Source: Paenibacillus eucommiae (GTDB taxonomy: Bacteria; Bacillota; Bacilli; Paenibacillales; NBRC-103111). From it: a stretch of 64,000 nucleotides of DNA. The notes below the pieces were generated by a model, which was given only the letters and a program-made list of their open reading frames with translations, made no database searches and was not told where the DNA came from. Position numbers and translations under genes: made by a program. Below, one piece after another: positions 56,706 to 64,000 of the stretch. Each line of letters starts with the position of its first letter. The first letter of the stretch is position 1. The stretch spans positions 124,001 to 188,000 of the forward strand of contig NZ_JAGGLB010000002.1 of the NCBI RefSeq assembly GCF_017874215.1, read 5' to 3'.

Positions 56706-59700
56706 TTACTCAACGCTGTTATTCCACCCGTGGACACTGATATCATCAATAAAGATTTTTTGCCCAGCGGCAAAGCCATCTTGCTGAACTACAAACTGGA
56801 TGAATTTTAAACGATCCCGGATTTCTAAGGGAATCTCTGCCGTGAATTCGATAGGAACCCATGCGCCACCCATATCCGACACACGAACTTCGGCTGATCT
56901 GAACGATCCTATCCATTCCGAATTCCTTTCGTCTTTTAAATTCATAGAAATGGTTACCTTACCACCACTAGTCATACCAGCAGGCAAATAATAATAAGCA
57001 GTAGCTGAAATTGTTGTTATTGGTGAATTCACTTGAAGATCTTGCGTGATACCACCAAGGGAAATCCCTTCTGTTGCAATGCTGTAAGCTCCTGTCCGTG
57101 CAAACGAATTGGTTCGATAAGCGGTTTCTGCTTCGGTACGATTGTCATTATTATACCAGTACCCCCAATAATCAGATCCGATTAAACCCCATTCCGAAGC
57201 ATCTTCAAATGAAACATTTTTGTTGAGCAGTTGGGCGTTTATAGGAAGAACTGTGAACGCGCCAGCATCAATGGGTGAATCATGCCCATATTTGACTGTA
57301 TAGGCAGCTTTCCTCGGCCCCATTGCCTGCTCTATAGCAGGAACTTTCAATGTGGCAGTTCTGCTAACCGAATCCCAAACAATTGACTCCGGAATAATGG
57401 CAGCTGCTTCACCGCCGTCAATAGATTGCAGCACTGTGAAATCGTCTGCTGTCAAAGCTGCAGCAGGTTCTCCGCTCAGAGCAACAGTTATGCTGCCGTT
57501 AACGGACACAGCTTTGACAGCCGAAACCCGATGGTCTGGATTCCCATAGAAACTTAAATCATCGATATATACCGTTTCTCCGGGTGCAAATTCCCTTTGT
57601 TCAAACATAAATTGGATGGTTTTCACCTGATTTTTAACATTTTCCGGAATCGTCTCAGAAAACTGGATAGGCAGCCACTCTCCTGTGATGTCCGAAGCAT
57701 TGATGAATGGTGAAACCAGGTAACCGATATTTTCCCATTTATCATTAAATAAGTTCATTGTGTACCTTATTTTTCCGTTTCCAGAACCCGCTTCAGAGAA
57801 ATAGTAGCCGCTCATGGATATGGAATCAAGAGGTGTAGTAACATGGATTTCCTGCAAAAATGAGCCCAGGGAGATCCCTTTTGCCGCTATGCTGAAATTA
57901 CCTGACCTGGCGTGCGAGTCCGTGCGATACGCGGCTTCATCTTCCGTCCGGTTGTCATTGTTGTACCAATACCCCCAATTAGCTGCTTGAATCGGACTTT
58001 GTGCCAGGAAGTCTTCAAACGATGCATTGCTGTTCATCTTTATGGCTGACGCTTCTGCAATTGTGAATGTGCGTGCAGTCACAGGAGCTGTATCACGATA
58101 CTGCACCGTGTAGGTTACCGCTTGTATCACATCCGTCGCAGCAACAGCTGGTACAGACACTGTTGCTGTCCGGCTTGCTGCATTCCAGCTGACAGCAGCA
58201 GGTGAAAGGGAAGTCACTTCGCCGTTGCCCAGCTTTTGTGTGACCGTGAAATCGCCGATCGCCGGCTCATTTTCTGGAATATCGCTCAGTAAGGCGACAA
58301 TTCTCCCATTTTCCGCAGATGCTTTGGCGACTGCAACCTTGCCGCCAGTCACACCATCAAGCGTAACATCATCGATATAGACCGTCTCACCATTGGCGAA
58401 GCCGCGCTGCCCGACGAGAAATTGTATGATTTTAACCCGGTTCTTAATGTCATCGGGAATAGCCGCGATCAGTTTGACGGGCGCCCATTCTCCTGAGCTG
58501 CTTGAAACCATTTTCTCGCTAGAAGCCAAGGAACCAACCGGGTTCCAATTTTCATCAAACAAATTCAATGTGAGCTGCACCTTGCCATTACTATAGGTGC
58601 CTGGCGGCGTGTAATAGTAAGCCGAGGCGGACACGAAGTCGATGGGTTCAGGAACAAGGACTTCTTGGGTAATAGAACCTAGAGAGATGCCTTTTGCCGC
58701 TATGCTGAAGCTTCCGTTTCTCGCGATGATATTTGTTCGCGCAGCAACCTCTTCCAAAGTAGGTATCTCTATGCTGTACCAGTATCCCCATGATTTGGAA
58801 TTTACCTTACTGTTTGCATCCGCTTCTTCGAAGGAAGGATTTTTGTTTAGCTGTAATTTCTTCCCGCGAAATTCGAGCAAGTATTTGGCATACTGCCCTG
58901 CCGCTGATTCGCCTTCGCTCTCCACAAGCTCATGAAGATACTGCCGGACTACACCGTTCTCAGGCTCACCGCTCACCCATTGAAGCAGGTAGGCAGTGCT
59001 GCTTTTACCAGACCATGTCATTCCCTGGTCTTCAGGGCCGCGAATCGGGTGAACCAGTATCGGATCTGTTTCGAATTCATTTATAAGCTGCTGCCGTTTG
59101 AGGGCATAGGCAGCAGGATTTTTGGCTTCCCGGCGGATCAGCTCTTCCAGGAGCTTCAATGCCTCTGCCGGATCGGAAGGAACCTCCCGATCGCCTGCTA
59201 TAGGATAACTAAGCGCGGATGCTTCATAGTATTCGAAGCTGCGCAGCAGAAGTGCAGCACGGGCTTTCTGCTTCTCCGTACCTGCTTTTTGAACGACCAA
59301 TTCCAGTAAACGACGGCTTTCCTCAATGTCCTCTACCGTTACATCAGTCAAGTAAGTAGCGCTGTTAAAGGGCATGAAATTGTATCTCGGATTTGAATTG
59401 TACCAGGTCGAATACCACTCCGTTTCAAAAGCCCGGGTACTCCAGAATTGCTCCCAAAGGTCGTAGTATGCTGCCAAATCAGCAGCTGCTTCCTGGCCGA
59501 CAGCCCGTTCATACCATTCCTGAACAAGTTCGTCCTCATCCTGATTGGGATTCCACAGCAGCTTCATCGTCAGCCAAGGCTTCGGTCCCTCGCCAAAATT
59601 CGGATACAGCTCAGCGAAATACCCGACAACACCATTGGCACCAGCATACTTCAGATTTTCAGCCAGCTGATGATTGAAGATGCGCGGCACCACATAGGGA

Positions 59701-62339
59701 GAACCCCAGATGTAATCGTACCAGGCAATCTGGCTTGCAGCCTGCAGCCATTTCTCCATAAACTGCTTGCCTTCCTCTTCACGCCGCGGATCCGCCCAGG
59801 AATACCTCTCGTCGGTAATGTTAGGGATCACATGGGAGTTCAGCTTCACATTCGTCGGAGGATCAAAAACCTCGGCATAGGCAAGCAGCCCGAAATATTT
59901 ATCCGGATATACTTTCAGCACGCCTTCTGCTACCTTGTTGACCCATTCGTAATAAATGTTGGACATATCATCCAGTCCGAGTGAATTTTTCCTTTCTGCC
60001 TTCTCACAAAATCCTGCACCTTCAGCATTTCCGTCAATCATACCGAGTGAATACGATATTTTATCCGGATTTTCGTCGAAGTAGGCAATGATATTTTTCA
60101 CTGCTTCTTCAACAATGCCTTCAGCGCTAAAACATGGCTGCCAGCCCATATTCAGAGCGGGAATGTAAGGCTTGCCGTTTTTATGTGGAAAAAATTCAGG
60201 ATGTGATTCCAAGTACTCGGAAGGCGGAAAAAGCCTATATAAATTGTGATGAAAATTAATCGCCGAATTGTTGCGGTTTTTCGTGGCCCAATCCAGTTGA
60301 ATGCGGCTGATTTCTGCATCAGCCTCACGGGTATGGTAGCCCATAAATCCTACCACGTCGCGGGAAATGATTGCCGGCTCCTCCCGGATCACAGTACCAG
60401 GCACAGTAAGCAAAGAAAGCTCAGGCACATCCTCGCCCAATTCTCCAGGCATCAGCCAGCGAACTCCAACATAACGCTCCAGAAATTCGTACACACCAAA
60501 TTCCGTGCCGAGTGCAGTTGGACCTGCAATCGTAATGCTGTTTCCATATGGACTGATGACAAAGCCATCCAGCGCCAGCCCGTTCAATTGTCCGGCGAAA
60601 TCCGGATTACTGTCAGCTCCGGCAGCGCCAACATAAATCTTAACCGTTTGCCCGTCATTCCCGGCAGATGATAAGAATTCAGCTTCTGTGCTAACGGGTA
60701 AAGCAATCCCAGTTGATTTGCTGACATACTCAGCCAATGTATCGGCGGCACTCCGCGCCTTCTGATTGTCATTGGATGGTATCAGCACAACAGCCTTAGC
60801 TTGGCCATTCTCAATCAGAGTCAGATCCTCACCCGTTGGCGGCTCAGATGGCTGTACAGTCGGGCTTGGTGTCGATGTTGATGTCGGACTCGGTGTCGCA
60901 GTCGGTGCCGTTGTGCTGTCTGTCCCTTGACCACTCGAAGACGCTGCACCCGACTTGACGTCCGTTCTTTTTTTCGGCTGCGTTTCGAATGTCGTCCCAT
61001 TTCCTTTTTCACTTAAGGTTACATGCTCTATCACCCCTTGACCTAACAGTTGGATCACTGCATAAATCATAAGCGAGAGCACATTTGCCTCCTTGTTGAT
61101 TAGTAAATCTATTCCTGAAGCACCCTCACGCACTGTTATTTGCTTAAATGTTCCAGAGGATAGCTCAACCTTGATTCCCTTGGCAAAAATATCAACCAGC
61201 TCAAAATCGCCTATGAACTGCACACGAAAGCCTTGAAGCAGCTCATCACTCAGCACAACCTTCTCAAACCCTGCCCCATCAGTTCCGGAATGCTCCAATA
61301 TGGCCGAAGATCGTACAGTTATGGTAGCAACTACAGTTGAACCTTCAGCTACAATGCGGATACTGCCGGATTTTTTGTTAACAACTGTGTCAGCTAACGT
61401 CGAGTTCTCAAAGTGAACGCTGTTCGCACCTCCGCCCTTGATCTCCGTAGTTCCGGATACCTTCACGTTTTTCAGCCAGGCTTCACCCTCACCGATCGCC
61501 TCATCAAGCAGCAGACCTCCGCCAATCTTCATATTTCTCAGCGTAACCCCTGAAGCCCGGACGATGATATCGCCCGATACTGCCTGCACACCTGTCTCAG
61601 GTCCGTATGTTCCAGCCTTTTCGTACACGATCGGCAGCCCTGAACCCAGTGCCCGATCAACAGTCACAACAGCTTCTGCCCGTGTGATTGATGCTGCAGG
61701 ACGATAGCTGGCGTCCCCGTAGCCTTCCATCCACTTCTTGCCAACAACAGCAGCGACGGCTGACCGGCTCCATGCTGCAATTGCTTCAGCATCCGAGAAG
61801 AGCAGCTTCTCACTATCTTGCTCCTCCAGCTTCATCAGCCGGGCAATAATGACCGCAGCCTCCTGCCGGCTGATCTGCCGCTTCACACCCATCGTGCTAT
61901 CAGCATAGCCTTCGATATAGCCCGCGTAGAGTGCTTTTGCAACCTCACTGTACTCCCAATCACTTGGGCCCAGGTCGTTGAAGGAGACAGGAGCCTTCTC
62001 TGTGAACCCGAACACCCGATTGACGATGGCCATAAATTCTCCGCGTGTAATCGGGAGATCCGGCTTTAATCCGCCATCAGCGTAACCCTGGAGCCGTCCT
62101 CCGCTCCACCAATCAACTAATTGTTTTTCTGCCCAATGGCCGATTGTATCGGAAGGCGCTTGTTCTGAACGCGCTTGTTCGGAATGTGAATCGTTGAATG
62201 GTATTTTCTGCGCTTCATCCTTACCTGCATCTTGAAATGCCCCAAATGCTTCACCAAAAGAAACCGTCTGCATTGAAAAAAGCAGGCTTATAACTAGTAG
62301 TATGGAGCTGAATTTCCTGAACAACCTTCGCTTTTTCAC
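56706..62339 (-). CDS. S-layer-anchored DUF4838 protein with three carbohydrate-binding-like modules
   Basis: The 1,877-residue protein starts at GTG 62339 after AAGGAGG. In order: signal peptide (about 1-30); three SLH domains (about 64-232) for cell-wall binding; a repetitive region (about 245-460), possibly beta-helical; a Thr/Pro/Ser linker (about 470-515); a GH67-like N-terminal domain and DUF4838 (about 525-1150); then module-Ig-module-Ig-module from about 1160 to 1875. The three modules repeat the phrases WGYWY, SIAAKGISLG and ETVYIDD. It would act on polysaccharide outside the cell. Its substrate is unknown; the DUF4838 family at 34.0 kb suggests a shared one. Confidence 0.87.
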   Translation of the reverse strand: MKKRRLFRKFSSILLVISLLFSMQTVSFGEAFGAFQDAGKDEAQKIPFNDSHSEQARSEQAPSDTIGHWAEKQLVDWWSGGRLQGYADGGLKPDLPITRGEFMAIVNRVFGFTEKAPVSFNDLGPSDWEYSEVAKALYAGYIEGYADSTMGVKRQISRQEAAVIIARLMKLEEQDSEKLLFSDAEAIAAWSRSAVAAVVGKKWMEGYGDASYRPAASITRAEAVVTVDRALGSGLPIVYEKAGTYGPETGVQAVSGDIIVRASGVTLRNMKIGGGLLLDEAIGEGEAWLKNVKVSGTTEIKGGGANSVHFENSTLADTVVNKKSGSIRIVAEGSTVVATITVRSSAILEHSGTDGAGFEKVVLSDELLQGFRVQFIGDFELVDIFAKGIKVELSSGTFKQITVREGASGIDLLINKEANVLSLMIYAVIQLLGQGVIEHVTLSEKGNGTTFETQPKKRTDVKSGAASSSGQGTDSTTAPTATPSPTSTSTPSPTVQPSEPPTGEDLTLIENGQAKAVVLIPSNDNQKARSAADTLAEYVSKSTGIALPVSTEAEFLSSAGNDGQTVKIYVGAAGADSNPDFAGQLNGLALDGFVISPYGNSITIAGPTALGTEFGVYEFLERYVGVRWLMPGELGEDVPELSLLTVPGTVIREEPAIISRDVVGFMGYHTREADAEISRIQLDWATKNRNNSAINFHHNLYRLFPPSEYLESHPEFFPHKNGKPYIPALNMGWQPCFSAEGIVEEAVKNIIAYFDENPDKISYSLGMIDGNAEGAGFCEKAERKNSLGLDDMSNIYYEWVNKVAEGVLKVYPDKYFGLLAYAEVFDPPTNVKLNSHVIPNITDERYSWADPRREEEGKQFMEKWLQAASQIAWYDYIWGSPYVVPRIFNHQLAENLKYAGANGVVGYFAELYPNFGEGPKPWLTMKLLWNPNQDEDELVQEWYERAVGQEAAADLAAYYDLWEQFWSTRAFETEWYSTWYNSNPRYNFMPFNSATYLTDVTVEDIEESRRLLELVVQKAGTEKQKARAALLLRSFEYYEASALSYPIAGDREVPSDPAEALKLLEELIRREAKNPAAYALKRQQLINEFETDPILVHPIRGPEDQGMTWSGKSSTAYLLQWVSGEPENGVVRQYLHELVESEGESAAGQYAKYLLEFRGKKLQLNKNPSFEEADANSKVNSKSWGYWYSIEIPTLEEVAARTNIIARNGSFSIAAKGISLGSITQEVLVPEPIDFVSASAYYYTPPGTYSNGKVQLTLNLFDENWNPVGSLASSEKMVSSSSGEWAPVKLIAAIPDDIKNRVKIIQFLVGQRGFANGETVYIDDVTLDGVTGGKVAVAKASAENGRIVALLSDIPENEPAIGDFTVTQKLGNGEVTSLSPAAVSWNAASRTATVSVPAVAATDVIQAVTYTVQYRDTAPVTARTFTIAEASAIKMNSNASFEDFLAQSPIQAANWGYWYNNDNRTEDEAAYRTDSHARSGNFSIAAKGISLGSFLQEIHVTTPLDSISMSGYYFSEAGSGNGKIRYTMNLFNDKWENIGYLVSPFINASDITGEWLPIQFSETIPENVKNQVKTIQFMFEQREFAPGETVYIDDLSFYGNPDHRVSAVKAVSVNGSITVALSGEPAAALTADDFTVLQSIDGGEAAAIIPESIVWDSVSRTATLKVPAIEQAMGPRKAAYTVKYGHDSPIDAGAFTVLPINAQLLNKNVSFEDASEWGLIGSDYWGYWYNNDNRTEAETAYRTNSFARTGAYSIATEGISLGGITQDLQVNSPITTISATAYYYLPAGMTSGGKVTISMNLKDERNSEWIGSFRSAEVRVSDMGGAWVPIEFTAEIPLEIRDRLKFIQFVVQQDGFAAGQKIFIDDISVHGWNNSVE

Positions 62340-62520
62340 CCTATTTCCTCCTTGGAGTTTTGCCTTAACATAACTTTTTTCATAGGCACAAGCTTGTGCT
62401 AAAAGATTGTAACCGCCTACAAGATCAAGATTACATCGTTAACACGCACTTGAAAATATGGTGAAATGAAACCAAATGGGAAAAAAAGAAACCAGCCCGC
62501 GAAGAAGCTCAGGCTGGCGT

Positions 62521-63360
62521 TCAGCTTATGCTGTTGTGATGGAGCAGCTTGAACTGCTCCGGTGTGATGCCTTCCGATTTGCGGAAGGTCGCCACAAAAT
62601 GGCTGGCGTCGTAAAATCCGACCCATTCAGCCACTTGCTTCACTGCAATGAGCGGATCGGTTGCTAGCATATTTTTGGCTTTCGAGATGCGCAGCTGGAT
62701 CAGGTAGGCATAAGGACTAGTGCCAAGCAGGTTGCGGAACAGCTTGTTTAAATATTGGGGACTGACTGCTATGAACCCAGCCATCTGCTCCAAGCCGACC
62801 GAGGAGTCCTGATAGTGGTCATTCAGCCACTCAATCAGCGGCTGCAGCTTGACATTGTGATGAGATGTCGGATTGCTTTGATTTTCTGCATATGTCTTTA
62901 AATGGGACAAAAATCGATACACACTAGATGATCCATCCAGGCCGGGAGCCATTTCATTCATGAACATCCGCGTCATCCGAACCAGCCATTTATCCAAAGG
63001 TGTTTGGGAAGGCCATTGGTAGGCAGATGGGTACTCCAGTCCCAGGGAAGCAAGCAGTGTCTGCGTCTGAGACCCGCCAAAGGTAACGAATGCGGTACGC
63101 CATTTGCTGGAAACAGCCTCATATTGACGCGGCATGTTCGGGGGAAGCAGCACACCCGTATTCTTCGGCAGAAGAAAGGTTTGTCCGGCAGCCTGAAATC
63201 GGCCTTCCCCCTCAATCGTTTGCAGCCAATGATAATACGGGTAGCCATTCGGCCAATTAACGTTCTCCTGCTCGTGAACTCCAATGCTATCTATAAATAA
63301 CGGCAGCTTTCTTTCCTGCTTAAGCACAATAAAATATCGCAGCATGTCCAATTCAATCAC
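62521..63360 (-). CDS. AraC family transcriptional regulator
   Basis: The 279-residue protein has an N-terminal cupin-like ligand domain (about 20-140) and a C-terminal double helix-turn-helix (about 180-275, VGLEQMAGFIAVSPQYLNKLFRNLLG and IAVKQVAEWVGFYDASHFVATFRKSEG). The start is uncertain: GTG 63360 or ATG 63345. It is likely to control the adjacent S-layer DUF4838 gene, 181 bp downstream. Its leader has an 11-bp phased repeat. Confidence 0.9.
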   Translation of the reverse strand: MIELDMLRYFIVLKQERKLPLFIDSIGVHEQENVNWPNGYPYYHWLQTIEGEGRFQAAGQTFLLPKNTGVLLPPNMPRQYEAVSSKWRTAFVTFGGSQTQTLLASLGLEYPSAYQWPSQTPLDKWLVRMTRMFMNEMAPGLDGSSSVYRFLSHLKTYAENQSNPTSHHNVKLQPLIEWLNDHYQDSSVGLEQMAGFIAVSPQYLNKLFRNLLGTSPYAYLIQLRISKAKNMLATDPLIAVKQVAEWVGFYDASHFVATFRKSEGITPEQFKLLHHNSIS

Positions 63361-63385
63361 AACCTTCTTTTTCCACTGTTTAATG

Positions 63386-63441
63386 TGTTGTTTATATGCT
63401 GCTTACACGCTGTTTACTTGCTGTTTTTATGCTGTATGGAT
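63386..63441. repeat. Five phased 11-12-bp repeats before the AraC regulator
   Basis: Units start at 63386, 63397, 63409, 63420 and 63431, each a variant of GCTGTTTACTT (plus strand). On the minus strand they form an AAACAGC-like series between the likely transcription start and the start codon. One helical turn of spacing suggests protein binding on one face of the DNA. Confidence 0.7.
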
Positions 63442-63442
63442 A

Positions 63443-63470
63443 ATTATACACCATCCTGACGAGGGGGCAA
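63443..63470 (-). promoter_or_regulatory. Likely promoter of the AraC regulator gene
   Basis: On the minus strand TTGCCC (about 63465-63470) and a perfect TATAAT (63443-63448) lie 16 bp apart, just upstream of the phased repeats. Confidence 0.55.
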
Positions 63471-63613
63471 TGAGGATTCACGTGAGGAAAATGTAGTTTT
63501 GAATTTGTAAAAATAAGGATTTTTTGTGAAAACTGCATGGTTTTTAATATTTCAACCGTCTATCTCTTTGTAAGACCACTAATAAGTCAAAAATAAGGGC
63601 TTGGAGGCCAGAA

Positions 63614-64000
63614 ATGATTGAACTAAAGCAAGTCAGCCATCAGTTTAAAATCGGTAAAAAAACTACTGAACGCATAGTTCCGGTACTGCATGATATTAGC
63701 CTGCATATCGAGAAAGGGGAAATTGTGGCGATTGTAGGCAGAAGCGGGTCCGGCAAATCAACACTGCTCAACCTGATCAGTGGTTATCTTCGACCGTCAG
63801 AGGGAGAAATCTATGTGCAGAAGCGCGCCGTTACCCGCTTGAGCGAAGGCGAATGGGCCGACTTTCGGCTGCAGCATTTCGGCTTTATTTTCCAAAGCTT
63901 TCAGCTCATTCCGAGTATGACTGCCTTTGCAAATGTAGAGCTTCCTTTAGTACTTAAGGGCGTTAAAGAGAGCGAACGCAGGAAACAAACCCTCTTGATG
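63614..64000 (+). CDS. ABC transporter ATP-binding protein, 5' part
   Basis: The frame is open for 129 codons from ATG 63614 (with TTGGAGG upstream) to the window edge. The Walker A motif [19 protein letters not shown] is near residue 42 and the Q-loop [23 protein letters not shown] near residue 90. These are hallmarks of the MacB/LolD/FtsE-type subfamily, which pairs with FtsX-like permeases. The signature and Walker B are outside the window. It is divergent from the AraC gene. Confidence 0.9.
   Translation, partial: MIELKQVSHQFKIGKKTTERIVPVLHDISLHIEKGEIVAIVGRSGSGKSTLLNLISGYLRPSEGEIYVQKRAVTRLSEGEWADFRLQHFGFIFQSFQLIPSMTAFANVELPLVLKGVKESERRKQTLLM

Overview
The window is a chromosomal segment of a spore-forming, Gram-positive Bacillota bacterium, most likely Paenibacillus or a close relative. 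The evidence is the complete spoIIIA operon, spoIVB, spore photoproduct lyase and phosphosulfolactate genes, AGGAGG-type ribosome binding sites, moderate GC, and a Paenibacillus-style locus of YesM/YesN regulators with ATPase-less sugar ABC transporters. No rRNA, tRNA, prophage, transposase or CRISPR array was seen.

Region 1 (1-32 kb) is core genome. It carries, mostly on the minus strand, the block known from Bacillus subtilis: spoIVB (cut by the window edge), recN, argR, tlyA, dxs, ispA, xseB, xseA, folD, nusB, an Asp23/AmaP/DUF2273 envelope module, accC, accB, spoIIIAH to spoIIIAA, yqhV, efp, papA, aroQ, yqhQ, yqhO and mntR, then splB. Local additions are an unknown membrane protein after argR and an insert between yqhV and efp. 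That insert holds two phosphosulfolactate genes (comA, comB), a DUF441 membrane protein, an aspartate kinase, a frameshifted nuclease-like/winged-helix gene and a structured intergenic repeat. A strong sigma-E-type promoter precedes spoIIIAA.

Region 2 (32-50.4 kb) is an accessory carbohydrate locus, all on the minus strand. It has two solute-binding proteins (one a 987-residue fusion with carbohydrate-binding-like modules), two permease pairs, a DUF5696 protein, an NHL-TPR-Yip1 membrane protein, a YesM-type histidine kinase, a YesN-type AraC response regulator and a DUF4838 (alpha-glucuronidase-like) protein. No ABC ATPase is encoded. The promoters before the 987-residue protein and before the DUF4838 gene are near-copies of each other, with identical spacing of an upstream box, a -10 box and an AGGCGCCT palindrome. 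I infer one regulon covering both transcription units. This locus and the repeat described next are the best candidates for undescribed biology.

Region 3 (50.4-64 kb) mixes housekeeping and surface genes: the second copy of the intergenic repeat, ccdA, a frameshifted lipoprotein, metG with a methionine T-box leader, yidD, a glycoside hydrolase gene broken by an internal deletion, a 1,877-residue S-layer-anchored DUF4838 protein with three repeated carbohydrate-binding-like modules, an AraC regulator with an 11-bp phased repeat in its leader, and the start of an ABC exporter ATPase gene.

The intergenic repeat occurs at 25.2-25.7 kb and 50.4-50.9 kb. Each copy has a roughly 120-nt hairpin and a set of TTAACGATG/CATCGTTAA palindromes. 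Read on the minus strand, each copy lies behind the terminator of a minus-strand gene and ends in a terminator-like hairpin. Two genes (24.5 kb and 52.0 kb) carry single-base frameshifts in homopolymers, which could be real or assembly errors. Starts were chosen from ribosome binding sites and family starts; all functional statements are by motif recognition, without database searches.
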